Shown: positions 9,944 to 19,381, counted from the stretch's first letter. The stretch is DNA of 64,000 bases from Candidatus Cryptobacteroides choladohippi (GCA_018065985.1 JAGHSF010000015.1:1-64000), one strand, 5' to 3'. Made by a program: numbers and translations. The notes: generated by a model not told the origin, from the sequence alone.

Positions 9944-10330
9944 ATGATCAAACAGTACGAAACCGTTTTCATCGCTACTCCCGTTTTGTCTGATTCTCAG
10001 ATGAAGGAAGCGGTTGCAAAGTACGTCGATCTCATCAAGGCCAATGGCGGCGAGATCGTCTACGAAGAGGACTGGGGTCTCAAGACACTTGCATACCCCA
10101 TCCAGCACAAGACATCAGGATTCTATTACCTGATCGAGTTCAAGGCTGACTCACAGTTCGTCTCTACACTCGAAACCCAGTATCACCGCGACGAGCGCAT
10201 CATCCGCTACATCACCGTAGCTCTTGACAAGAACGCAGTCGCATATGCAGAGCACCGTCGTGCCAAGAGAGCTGCAAAGGCCGTTGAGCCCAAGGCAGAG
10301 GCAGAGGCACCTAAAGCAGAGGAGGCATAA
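9944..10330 (+). CDS. rpsF: 30S ribosomal protein S6
   Basis: YETVFIATPVLSDSQMKE..., followed by rpsR and rplI. Confidence 0.97.
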   Translation: MIKQYETVFIATPVLSDSQMKEAVAKYVDLIKANGGEIVYEEDWGLKTLAYPIQHKTSGFYYLIEFKADSQFVSTLETQYHRDERIIRYITVALDKNAVAYAEHRRAKRAAKAVEPKAEAEAPKAEEA

Positions 10331-10333
10331 ACC

Positions 10334-10606
10334 ATGGCAAACGTAGAAAACAACGAGATCCGTTATCTGAACCCTCCTACCGTAGAGGTTCGCAAGAAGA
10401 AATACTGCCGTTTCAAGAAGGCAGGTATCAAGTATATCGACTACAAGGATCCTGAGTTCCTCAAGAAGTTCCTCAACGAGCAGGGTAAGATTCTTCCCCG
10501 CCGCATCACCGGTACTTCCCTCAAGTTCCAGCGTAAAGTCGCTCAGGCAGTGAAGCGTGCCCGCTCACTTGCTCTTCTCCCCTATGTAACTGACCTCCTT
10601 AAATAA
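10334..10606 (+). CDS. rpsR: 30S ribosomal protein S18
   Basis: [18 protein letters not shown]...[28 protein letters not shown]. Confidence 0.98.
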   Translation: MANVENNEIRYLNPPTVEVRKKKYCRFKKAGIKYIDYKDPEFLKKFLNEQGKILPRRITGTSLKFQRKVAQAVKRARSLALLPYVTDLLK

Positions 10607-10616
10607 TTGAAGCGAT

Positions 10617-11057
10617 ATGAAGATCATCCTTAAGAAAGAAGTTGCAAGTCTCGGTGAGGCTGGTGACATCGTTGAAGTAAAGACCGGTTACGCTCTCAAT
10701 TATCTCGTTCCCCAGGGCTTTGCAACTGTAGGTACCCCTTCAGCCATCAAGCAGCACGAGGAGACACTCCGTCAGAGAGCTCACAAAGAGGCAAAGCTTG
10801 TTGCAGACGCACAGGCACTCGCAGCAAAGATCGAGGCAGTTGCTGTCAAGATCGCTGCAAAGGTCGGCGAGACCGGCAAGCTCTATGGCGCAGTTACCGC
10901 AGCTCAGGTAGCAGAGGCTATCGCCAATGCAGGTATCGAGGTTGACAAGAAGAATGTCACCATTCCTGAAATCAAGGAGCTCGGTGAGTTCGAGGCAAAG
11001 GTAAAGTGCTACAAGGGCGTTTTCGCAAACGTCAAGGTAGAGGTTGTTGCTGAATAA
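10617..11057 (+). CDS. rplI: 50S ribosomal protein L9
   Basis: MKIILKKEVASLGEAGDIVEVKTGYALNYLVPQGFA. Confidence 0.98.
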   Translation: MKIILKKEVASLGEAGDIVEVKTGYALNYLVPQGFATVGTPSAIKQHEETLRQRAHKEAKLVADAQALAAKIEAVAVKIAAKVGETGKLYGAVTAAQVAEAIANAGIEVDKKNVTIPEIKELGEFEAKVKCYKGVFANVKVEVVAE

Positions 11058-11081
11058 TCAGAAACACGCATAAAAAAAAGG

Positions 11082-11111
11082 AGTCCGGCCAGAAGGTCGG
11101 ACTTTTTTTTG
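11082..11111 (+). terminator. Rho-independent terminator after rplI
   Basis: AGTCCGGCC-AGAA-GGTCGGACT then T8. Confidence 0.9.
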
Positions 11112-11124
11112 CATTTCAGGGGAA

Positions 11125-12126
11125 TCAATCCTTATCGGAGGAAGCCATGCATTCCATCTCTATCAGCCAGCCGGGACGGCACACAGGCGCGAGAAGGATG
11201 ACATAAGGTGTATCGGGAAACTTCTCCCTGAACATTGGTGCCACTATGGTGTAGTCTTCAGGACGGCGCAGATAGACCAGTATCTGGCGGACATCGTCCC
11301 ATCCATTCCCGGCCTCTTGCAGCAGAGCCTGAACATTCTCCCACATCCTGAGGGTCTGCAGGCGAACGTCGCCTTCATGAACCACAGCACCCTTGTTGTC
11401 TATGCTTGCAGTTCCGGAAATGATGGTCTGCGCCGTATCAGGCAGGCAGAGTTTCACTCCGCGTTCGAAAGTCACCCCATATTCATATGTAGGGTTGAGA
11501 TGGGTGGGTGCGTACAGATATGACTGGGTGAACGTCCCACTGACGGCATATGCATCCATCTGTACAAGTGAACCGTCACGGCAGGGCTTTCCCTGGATGC
11601 CGGTACTTGCTATGTAATGCGTCTGAGGGGTGAGGCCGATACAGGTGAAATTTTCCCGGCGCGCCTTGACCACGCCTGCATAGTTGTAATCTATGTCAGC
11701 AACATGTATCCATGTGCGGATACAGTTGTCCTGCAGACTTATCCCCATGCCGGACAGCAGATCCTCATACTCTTTGAAGATCAGGGCCGTCTGAAGCTCT
11801 GACCCGTCGCCGGAAGCCTGGATGCCGGCCACCCAGACATGCCTGGTTTCGCCATCACATGCAATGGTAAGACCTGCCTTGCGGATTATTCTGACATCTT
11901 TGGCCAGCCACAGCCAGACTGCGACGCGACTCCCATCCAAAGGAGGCTGGACTATGCGGCAGACGGCACCCTCCTCATCGGGAAGCATCCCGGAGTCTGA
12001 CGGATCGGAAAGGAAATACCGTTTGAATACCGGCTCGTATCCATCAGCGGAGGCCAGATAACGCCTCTGCTCATCAAGCAGTCCGTCAAAAGAGTCTGAA
12101 GAAATGATGATATGCTTCTGCTTCAC
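11125..12126 (-). CDS. RidA/YjgF-fold protein resembling FkbO/Hyg5-type chorismatase
   Basis: C-terminal RidA-like segment (GNGWDDVRQILVYLRRPEDYTIVAPMFREKFPDTPYVILLAPVCRPGWLIEME) with an extra N-terminal domain; GTG start. Confidence 0.6.
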   Translation of the reverse strand: MKQKHIIISSDSFDGLLDEQRRYLASADGYEPVFKRYFLSDPSDSGMLPDEEGAVCRIVQPPLDGSRVAVWLWLAKDVRIIRKAGLTIACDGETRHVWVAGIQASGDGSELQTALIFKEYEDLLSGMGISLQDNCIRTWIHVADIDYNYAGVVKARRENFTCIGLTPQTHYIASTGIQGKPCRDGSLVQMDAYAVSGTFTQSYLYAPTHLNPTYEYGVTFERGVKLCLPDTAQTIISGTASIDNKGAVVHEGDVRLQTLRMWENVQALLQEAGNGWDDVRQILVYLRRPEDYTIVAPMFREKFPDTPYVILLAPVCRPGWLIEMECMASSDKD

Positions 12127-12160
12127 GTCAGCAAAGATAAGTTAAATTATCCAATTGGAA

Positions 12161-13639
12161 TCAGTCGGAAGCCCGCCCGCTCCACCTGAAACCGAAAGGA
12201 ACGCGTTCTGGAGATGCGATTATCCTGCGGGCGCGCACTTTGTCAAGTTGTACCGGGCCGGTGGTGAACTCCGTCACGTTGTATGAAAGGAAACGGTCAC
12301 GATAGAAGGATCGGGGATCCCTCTGAGGGAGCATGAAAGGCTTGGCAAACTCGCCTGTCTCTGGATCGAAGTGGCTTATGTAAATTCGGGTGAAAAGACC
12401 ATCATCCCTTCTGGATGCAAACTGGAACCACCTTCCGTTGGAGCTGAAATTGTGGTAGCTCTCGGTATCCGGGCTGTTCAGGACATCCAGAGGCCATCTC
12501 TCCCCCGTCTGCAGATCGAACATCCAAAGATCGGCCTCATGATGCCAGATGCTGAAGTTTCCGTATGACGCCTGGGTATAGATGATATACCTTCCATCAT
12601 ATGACGGCCTGGGGAAGCACACGCTGATGCTGTCTGCCTCTGCGTCGATCAGAACCTCGACATCATCCCCTATTGTGCCGTCCGAGGGGTCGAAGCCCAC
12701 CTTGCACAGGCTGTATCTGATGTCGGTGATACCCTCGGGAATTTCCTTGGGCACGGCGCGGCTGAAATACAGGGTCCTGCCGTCGGGAGAGAAACTGGGG
12801 AATGTCTCCCAGAAGTCCTTTTCCCTGATCTGCGGTGCCGTGATGAGGCAGTTGGCGGCTATGTCGTAAATCTGAAGGTCGGACTCGAGATCGAACACCT
12901 CGATGAGTTTGTCCTGCTGCAGATGGAAACCCTGGCGGGTATTGTTGGTGGAGTATGCGATATACTCACCCTGAGGGTGCCAGTAGGGGTACACACAGAA
13001 CCCGAGCGTACTGTCAGTCTTGGTATTGTATGCATCCAGCGAGCCCTGGAGCTGGAGAAGGGTCGCACCATGCTCTCCTCGGATATGGAGGCTGAACTGC
13101 GAAGGTTCACCCCTGTTGGTCGCGTGGCAGTTGACACATCCCGAGAATTCGGTATTCTCTATGAGAGCCTTTTCCCTGAAACTGCCAAGTTCCCTCTCAT
13201 ATATCCCCATCTTGCTGTAAACCTCGTATCCAGGTTCCAGAAGTCTGTAGGTAAGCCCATAGTCTATGTCATCCCCGCTTACGGCGATTGTCCATGACGT
13301 GTCGATCACACTGCTGGTGACAAGCACCTCGGACCCGCGTGCGGCCTGGAGAAGACGGCGCCACTTCTTTCGGGGAATGCGCACATCGACGCCTTTCACC
13401 GAGAAGCTTTCGTCCCCGCAGCTGAATGTAGTCACCGCCTTGGAAAGGCCTGGTGCGGTATAGCAGAAATTGAGCGGAGCGATTCCGGCAGGAACCGTCA
13501 CTCCCATATAGTCCGGGTAAACGGGACCGGCATCAGAGGGAAAATCATCTGCTGTATAAGCCTTCCGGGAGCATGAAACCGCGAGAAAGGCCAGCAGGAG
13601 CATGCCGGATATCCGGCCGAGTCTTGACATAGTCTGCAT
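12161..13639 (-). CDS. PD40/TolB-type beta-propeller lipoprotein with one c-type haem motif
   Basis: Lipobox FLAVSC; CVNCH motif; FPSFSPDGRTLYFSR and FPRPSYDGRYIIYTQ propeller repeats. Start placed at 13639, downstream of the ORF-track start, because the upstream extension overlaps the previous gene. Confidence 0.75.
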   Translation of the reverse strand: MQTMSRLGRISGMLLLAFLAVSCSRKAYTADDFPSDAGPVYPDYMGVTVPAGIAPLNFCYTAPGLSKAVTTFSCGDESFSVKGVDVRIPRKKWRRLLQAARGSEVLVTSSVIDTSWTIAVSGDDIDYGLTYRLLEPGYEVYSKMGIYERELGSFREKALIENTEFSGCVNCHATNRGEPSQFSLHIRGEHGATLLQLQGSLDAYNTKTDSTLGFCVYPYWHPQGEYIAYSTNNTRQGFHLQQDKLIEVFDLESDLQIYDIAANCLITAPQIREKDFWETFPSFSPDGRTLYFSRAVPKEIPEGITDIRYSLCKVGFDPSDGTIGDDVEVLIDAEADSISVCFPRPSYDGRYIIYTQASYGNFSIWHHEADLWMFDLQTGERWPLDVLNSPDTESYHNFSSNGRWFQFASRRDDGLFTRIYISHFDPETGEFAKPFMLPQRDPRSFYRDRFLSYNVTEFTTGPVQLDKVRARRIIASPERVPFGFRWSGRASD

Positions 13640-13647
13640 CTGTAGAA

Positions 13648-14361
13648 TCAGCAAAGGCAAGGAACACAGAAGGGAATCGCTGCAGCCATGACCATCGCAA
13701 CACCCCAACCCAGCCAGGTGCTGGTACTGGGCCTGACCCCGGACCAGTCCAGTGAGGCAAGCCAGCAAAGAGCCGCTGCAAGGATTGATGCCGCAAAAGG
13801 TATCCAGGCCACGGTACTGCCTGCACAATAGACGACGGCGCCGGGCTGGAGCAGAGTCCAGTGGAAGATGAACCGGCCCGCAAGAATGCATGCCACAAGG
13901 ACCAGGAGCGAGCACAGCAGTTCGGCAGGACGGAACTCATCGGCACAGATTGCAAGGGCATAGATGAAGGCGGCGGGACCGCACAGCATATAGATCACAG
14001 GAATGGCCAGGATCCTGAAGACAGGTCTGAGCCTGAACCTGAATGTTGCGTACAATGCCGCCAGAGAAATGATGACTGCCACAAGCGCACCAGTCATCGG
14101 TGACTCCTTGCAGCAGAACACCCAGAGGAAGACAGCCGGAATGAATGACAGCGAATACAGCAGCAGATTCCTGTTTCTGAAGGTCAGATAGCAGAGCAGC
14201 TGAACCATGGTCAGCAGCAGGGCGCATACTGCAGCTCCGGCAGAAGGCTGCGCAGAGGCGCATCCGGACGTATGCCCGCAATGGGAAAGGAATGAAAAAA
14301 ACACGGCCAGAGCGAACACAGCCGTGAAAGCAACACTGGAATATCGTCGAATCTTGTTCAT
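13648..14361 (-). CDS. multi-pass membrane protein (possibly a shortened DUF6057-like protein)
   Basis: Many hydrophobic segments; stop lies 9 bp upstream of the PD40 start. Confidence 0.55.
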   Translation of the reverse strand: MNKIRRYSSVAFTAVFALAVFFSFLSHCGHTSGCASAQPSAGAAVCALLLTMVQLLCYLTFRNRNLLLYSLSFIPAVFLWVFCCKESPMTGALVAVIISLAALYATFRFRLRPVFRILAIPVIYMLCGPAAFIYALAICADEFRPAELLCSLLVLVACILAGRFIFHWTLLQPGAVVYCAGSTVAWIPFAASILAAALCWLASLDWSGVRPSTSTWLGWGVAMVMAAAIPFCVPCLC

Positions 14362-14404
14362 CTAAATTGATTTCAATGCGTAAAGTTATCAAAAAAAAGG
14401 TATA

Positions 14405-14468
14405 TTTACATAGAATATGTAAAATGAGGTGCTGAGAGCACATGACACTGTCCACCGGATTGCCGGTG
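14405..14468. promoter_or_regulatory. three consecutive perfect inverted repeats upstream of the GH26 gene
   Basis: TTTACAT-agaat-ATGTAAA; GTGCT-gag-AGCAC; CACCGG-attg-CCGGTG. Confidence 0.6.
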
Positions 14469-14504
14469 AATCAGGCGTCAAAGGTAATATCACATAAATC
14501 AATT

Positions 14505-15596
14505 ATGAGAAAAATAATCTTCGCATTGACCGCACTTGGCGTCTTGGTGGGCTGTACTCCCCAAAGCGGCATAGAGCAGAGGCTGACAAGCTTCGTAGAG
14601 TCAGGCAAGTACATGTTCGGGCACCAGGACGACCTCATGTACGGGTACGACTGGAACGCCAACACTGAAGCAGACCGCAGTTTCACGAAGTCGGACGTAT
14701 TCACGGCAACCGGCGAGTATCCCGCAGTCCTTGGCCTCGACCTTGGAGGGATCGAACTCGGTGACTCATGCAACCTGAACGGCAATGATTTCGCGCTCAT
14801 GAGAGAGGCTGCCCAGAAGCATTACAGACGCGGAGGCATCGTGACGCTCAGCTGGCACGCCCGCAATCCCCTTACGGGAGGAGATGCCTGGGACGTAAGT
14901 TCCGACACGGCCGTCGAATCCGTACTTCCCGGCGGAGAGATGAATGAAAGATTCACCGGGTGGCTGGATGCCGTAGGCGACTACATATCCTCGCTCGGCA
15001 TTCCCGTCATCTTCAGGCCGTGGCACGAACACACAGGAAGCTGGTTCTGGTGGGGGGCCGGTCTCTGCACTCCGGACCAGTACAATGAACTCTGGTACAT
15101 GACGCACGACTATCTGACTGAGGAAAAGGGACTTGCAGACATAGTCTGGGCCATCTCCCCCAATGCATCAAGCAGCGAATTCGAGGCATGGGAAGACAGA
15201 TATCCCGGCGACGCCTATGTCGACATCATAGGGCTTGACTGCTATTCCACCAAGGCCAAGAACGACAGTCTTTGGGTCACTGCAAATGAAGAGTTCATAG
15301 CCGAGATGCGGTACTGTCTCAATGCCATCGAAAGGATGGGCAGGGAGCATGGCAAGATGATCGCGGTCACAGAGACCGGCCTGGAGTCACAGGCATATCC
15401 CAGCTGGTGGACAGAAGTGCTTCAGCCCGCGATAGACGGTTTCCCCATTGCTTACGTCCTCGCCTGGCGCAACGCCAACAAGGAAGACAATCCCGGGCAC
15501 TATTACGTTCCCGTGTCAGACGGCCCGGCAGCCGACGATTTCAGAAAGTTCGCCGAGTCGGAACAGACAGTATTCCTGCCGAAGAAGAAAATCTGA
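14505..15596 (+). CDS. glycoside hydrolase family 26 (beta-mannanase-like) lipoprotein
   Basis: Lipobox LGVLVGC; VIFRPWHEHTGSWFWWG acid/base motif and VTETG nucleophile motif. Confidence 0.9.
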   Translation: MRKIIFALTALGVLVGCTPQSGIEQRLTSFVESGKYMFGHQDDLMYGYDWNANTEADRSFTKSDVFTATGEYPAVLGLDLGGIELGDSCNLNGNDFALMREAAQKHYRRGGIVTLSWHARNPLTGGDAWDVSSDTAVESVLPGGEMNERFTGWLDAVGDYISSLGIPVIFRPWHEHTGSWFWWGAGLCTPDQYNELWYMTHDYLTEEKGLADIVWAISPNASSSEFEAWEDRYPGDAYVDIIGLDCYSTKAKNDSLWVTANEEFIAEMRYCLNAIERMGREHGKMIAVTETGLESQAYPSWWTEVLQPAIDGFPIAYVLAWRNANKEDNPGHYYVPVSDGPAADDFRKFAESEQTVFLPKKKI

Positions 15597-15620
15597 AACA
15601 ACTCCATTACAAGACCACAT

Positions 15621-17231
15621 ATGAAACGCAGTACAGCCCTTATCCTTCTGCTTGCAGCGATCTCCATGACAGGATGCAAAGAGCAGACACCTGCCGCAAA
15701 GCACGTTGTTTACATGTGTTTCGATGCCATGAGCGCCATCGGCATACAGCGCGCAGAGACACCGAACTTCAACCGCATGATAGAGAGCGGCGCCGTATCA
15801 ATGCATACCAGGTGCGGCATCCCATCCAACAGCAGCCCCAACTGGGAGACCATCGCCACTGCAGCTCCCTTTGAGATGACCGGAGTTCTCGACAACGGCG
15901 TCTCCCCCAGGAACGGCACGGTCATTCCGGCCCTTCTGAGTGAAAACGGGTTCTTTCCCACCATTTTTGAAACAATACGCGAACAGAGACCCGATGCCAG
16001 AATCTACAAATTCGGGGAATCATGCTGGGTGAGCGGAATGTACAACATGTCAGTCTTCGATGTTGCGGTCCCCGAGCGCAGTGATGTCAAACATCTTACA
16101 CCCGACGAGGCAATCCATCAGGCCGCTGACGCCTTTGTGGCAGACAGGCCTGAACTGATGTTCATAGCCATCGACATGCCCGACCACGAAGGACACACCT
16201 GGGGTCACGAAAGCCAGGGATATTTCGACTGCCTCCACCACATGGACGAACTCGTTGGAGATTTCGTAAGGAAAGTGGAGGAAAGCGGACTCATCGATGA
16301 CACCGTCATCATCATCACTGCCGACCACGGCGGCATCAACTACGGCCATGGCGGCAGCACAATGGCTGAGATCGAGGTTCCCGTAATCATGTACGGAGGC
16401 CCCGTGACCAGGGGAAAGGTGATGGAGCACATCAATATGAACTATGACACTCCCGCAACCGTGGCAGGCCTGATAGGCGTGCAGCTGCCCTGGGAATGCC
16501 ACGGGAAATTCATCAAGGAAGCTTTCGAGCCCAAGACCGGAGTGTGCTATGTTCCCGTTCCACTGGTGCATCCGTTCCGCGGAATCGTTCCCGAAGGTGA
16601 GAAGGTGAGCCTGTCGGTCGATACGGAAGGCGCCGAGATATTCTACACTCTTGACGGGTCCCAGCCCAGTTGCGAATCCACCAGATACGAAGGACCGTTC
16701 CCTATCGACCAGCCATGCACTGTCTCGGCTGTCGCATACAAGAACGGCAATTACAGCATGACTGCCAGCAATTTCCTCTACGCAGCTCTTCCGGAGGGCA
16801 AGGCAGCCGTGCACTACAAACTCTACAGGAATGTCCGCGACGTTGTCCTGCCTGATTTCTCAAGGCTGGGAAAGCCGGCCGCTGAAGGCTATATTGCGGC
16901 ATTCTCGCTTGAAGATGTTCCCTTTGCAGCCAACGAGGACGACTTCGCAATCCTTTTCACATCCAGGATGGACGTCAAGGAGTCAGGCCGTTACAAGTTC
17001 GAGCTCTCCTCTGACGACGGCTCCAGACTGTACATCGACGGCAAGTGCGTCATCGACAACGACGGGTCCCACACCCTCCAGACAAAGTTCGGCTTTGCTG
17101 AGCTGCAGAGCGGCCTGCACGACATAAGGCTTGAGTACTTCGAAGACTGCGAGGGCCAGTACCTCTATCTGAATTACGGACAGGAAGGCAAGCCTCTCCG
17201 CCCATTCTTCCCTGAAGAACTCGTAAAATAA
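15621..17231 (+). CDS. alkaline-phosphatase-superfamily enzyme with chitobiase-C-like and PA14 domains, lipoprotein
   Basis: Lipobox SMTGC; VYMCFDAMS, DMPDHEGHTWGHES and TADHGG metal-ligand motifs; IFYTLDGSQPS (CHB_HEX_C-like); KFELSSDDGSRLYIDGKCVIDNDGSH (PA14). Confidence 0.82.
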   Translation: MKRSTALILLLAAISMTGCKEQTPAAKHVVYMCFDAMSAIGIQRAETPNFNRMIESGAVSMHTRCGIPSNSSPNWETIATAAPFEMTGVLDNGVSPRNGTVIPALLSENGFFPTIFETIREQRPDARIYKFGESCWVSGMYNMSVFDVAVPERSDVKHLTPDEAIHQAADAFVADRPELMFIAIDMPDHEGHTWGHESQGYFDCLHHMDELVGDFVRKVEESGLIDDTVIIITADHGGINYGHGGSTMAEIEVPVIMYGGPVTRGKVMEHINMNYDTPATVAGLIGVQLPWECHGKFIKEAFEPKTGVCYVPVPLVHPFRGIVPEGEKVSLSVDTEGAEIFYTLDGSQPSCESTRYEGPFPIDQPCTVSAVAYKNGNYSMTASNFLYAALPEGKAAVHYKLYRNVRDVVLPDFSRLGKPAAEGYIAAFSLEDVPFAANEDDFAILFTSRMDVKESGRYKFELSSDDGSRLYIDGKCVIDNDGSHTLQTKFGFAELQSGLHDIRLEYFEDCEGQYLYLNYGQEGKPLRPFFPEELVK

Positions 17232-17234
17232 ATC

Positions 17235-19373
17235 ATGAAAAGTCCCAGAGCATTGTCAATTCTTGCTATTGCCATACTGTGCAGTTGCAGCAACGGCGGC
17301 AATACAAAGATGACCGAAGTTGCAAACGGAGTCTGGAAACTGACCTGCGGCAGACCGGAAGCGTTCAATCTTACCAGCGGGCTCGGCATCACTCCGAAAG
17401 CCGACGCCATCAACGCCATGCCTGAGTGCTCCGGACTTCCTTTCGACATGAATGATCTGAATCTCGAGGTATTTGACGGAAAGACCTATATCCGCTTCCC
17501 CCTTGAAGAAGACGAAAAGATCTTCGGCCTGGGACTGAATTTCCACTCCGTGGAACGCAGAGGCTCCATAATGAGACTGCATGTCGACCATTACGGCGGC
17601 TCTGACAACGGCCGCACCCATGCCCCGGTTCCATTCTTTGTCTCATCGAGGGGCTATGGTGCATTCATCAATTCGGCAAGATACATCGACGTCTGGGCCG
17701 GTACCGGAGTAAGGAAGGACTCGAAGCATCCAGCCAAGGTCATAGATCGCAACACCGATCCCGACTGGACCGCGCAGCCGTACTCTGACAACCTCGAATT
17801 CCTCGTTCCGGCAGAAGGCGTGGAAATAATGCTGTTTGCAGCCGACAACATGCTGGATGTAGTCCGCAAGTTCAACCTCTGGAACGGAGGCGGAGTCCTT
17901 CCGCCAAGATGGGGACTTGGTTTCTGGCACAGGGTGCCGACGCTGTATTCCGACCAGCAGGTCTATGACGAGGTGGCCGAGTTTCAGAAAAAGGAGTTCC
18001 CGCTCACAGTCATAGGGCTTGAGCCAGGCTGGCAGAGCATGGCATACCCATGCACCTACATGTGGGATGAAGGCCGTTTCCCCAATCCCGGAGAGTTCGT
18101 TGCAAGACTTGACGCCATGGGCATCAAGACCAACCTCTGGATGAATCCCGGCATTTCCCCCGAATCCGACCTCTACGACAGCATCGAGCCGTATACGGGC
18201 ACCCACACCGAGTGGTGCGGGATTGTCCCCGACTACACGATGGCTCAGGCACGTGATATCGTTGGACGATTCCTGTGGGACAACGAGGGGTCGATAGGCG
18301 TCAGCGGCTTCAAGATGGACGAGAACGACGGCATTGACAGCTGGCTGTACACTGACGTGGCGCGGTTCCCGTCCGGGCATGCCGCAGAGCAGATCAGACA
18401 GACCTACGGTTCAATGATGCAGAAGACATTGACGGACCTCTACCGAAGCAGGAACACAAGAACCTATGGTCTGGTACGTGCCGCAAATGCGGGCACAGTA
18501 TCATATCCTTTCGTCATCTACAACGACTACTATGACCACCGCGGATTCATAACCGCCCTGATAAACAGTTCATTCATCGGCACGCTGTGGACACCCGAGG
18601 TGCGTTCATCAGACAGCGCAGAGGAATGGCTCCGCCGTATGCAGACGGTATGCTTCTCGCCCCTCGCAATGCTCAATGCATGGAGCGACGGCACCAAGCC
18701 CTGGTCGTTCCAGGAAGTCAACGATGAGGTGAAGGCATGTGCCGAGCTCCGAATGGAGCTGATCCCCTACCTTTACACAGCCTTTGCCGACTACACATTC
18801 TACGGCACACCCCCGGTCAGGGCAATGAACCTCGAAGAGGGCTATGCCTGCGAAGACGGTTTCGAGAAGGGCGTCCTCGATTCTACGGAAAACCCCTATC
18901 AGATGGCAATCAGACAGGAAGCGATGGATCAGTTCATGGTCGGAAACGACATTCTCGTGGCCCCGTTCTTCGAAGGAGACAGGGAACGCAAGGTGGTTCT
19001 GCCCCGTGGCAGGTGGTATGACTTCTGGACCGGCGAGCTCGCCGGAGACAGCGAAGTCATCACCGTCACCGACAACACAGGCAAGGGCAACATCCCGGTG
19101 TATGTCCGCGACGGAGGCATAATTCCCATGTTCCCGGCCGTATCGGCACTGGACGGCACACCTCTCCCGGTCACCATCCGGCATTACGGAGAAAAAAGTT
19201 CCTCTTACCATCTGTATGATGATGACGGTTCGACCTTCGACTATGAAAAGGGAGACTACACCCGCATAGAAATAAACGTCGAGGTGGCAGCCGACGGAAG
19301 CAAGACAGGGAAGGTCACCGTCCCTGAAGGCAGGAAGCTGTACAGCATTTCCGGAATAGAGTTCGGTTTCTAG
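17235..19373 (+). CDS. glycoside hydrolase family 31 lipoprotein
   Basis: Lipobox AILCSC; GFWHRVPTLYSDQQV, GFKMDENDG nucleophile region, C-terminal WYDFWTGE / PVYVRDGGIIPMF. Confidence 0.9.
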   Translation: MKSPRALSILAIAILCSCSNGGNTKMTEVANGVWKLTCGRPEAFNLTSGLGITPKADAINAMPECSGLPFDMNDLNLEVFDGKTYIRFPLEEDEKIFGLGLNFHSVERRGSIMRLHVDHYGGSDNGRTHAPVPFFVSSRGYGAFINSARYIDVWAGTGVRKDSKHPAKVIDRNTDPDWTAQPYSDNLEFLVPAEGVEIMLFAADNMLDVVRKFNLWNGGGVLPPRWGLGFWHRVPTLYSDQQVYDEVAEFQKKEFPLTVIGLEPGWQSMAYPCTYMWDEGRFPNPGEFVARLDAMGIKTNLWMNPGISPESDLYDSIEPYTGTHTEWCGIVPDYTMAQARDIVGRFLWDNEGSIGVSGFKMDENDGIDSWLYTDVARFPSGHAAEQIRQTYGSMMQKTLTDLYRSRNTRTYGLVRAANAGTVSYPFVIYNDYYDHRGFITALINSSFIGTLWTPEVRSSDSAEEWLRRMQTVCFSPLAMLNAWSDGTKPWSFQEVNDEVKACAELRMELIPYLYTAFADYTFYGTPPVRAMNLEEGYACEDGFEKGVLDSTENPYQMAIRQEAMDQFMVGNDILVAPFFEGDRERKVVLPRGRWYDFWTGELAGDSEVITVTDNTGKGNIPVYVRDGGIIPMFPAVSALDGTPLPVTIRHYGEKSSSYHLYDDDGSTFDYEKGDYTRIEINVEVAADGSKTGKVTVPEGRKLYSISGIEFGF

Positions 19374-19381
19374 GGCAACAC

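Noticed and set aside
13640-13915. N-terminal extension of the PD40 ORF (MLAPGPCGMHSC...)
   Set aside because: Overlaps the upstream membrane protein in another frame and lacks a signal peptide; the internal start at 13639 gives a proper lipoprotein signal.
14429-14441. CTGAGA in GGTGCTGAGAGCAC suggested a TPP riboswitch
   Set aside because: The rest of the THI box (ACCTGATCTGGATAATGCCAGCGTAGGGA-like) is absent; the sequence is a simple hairpin.
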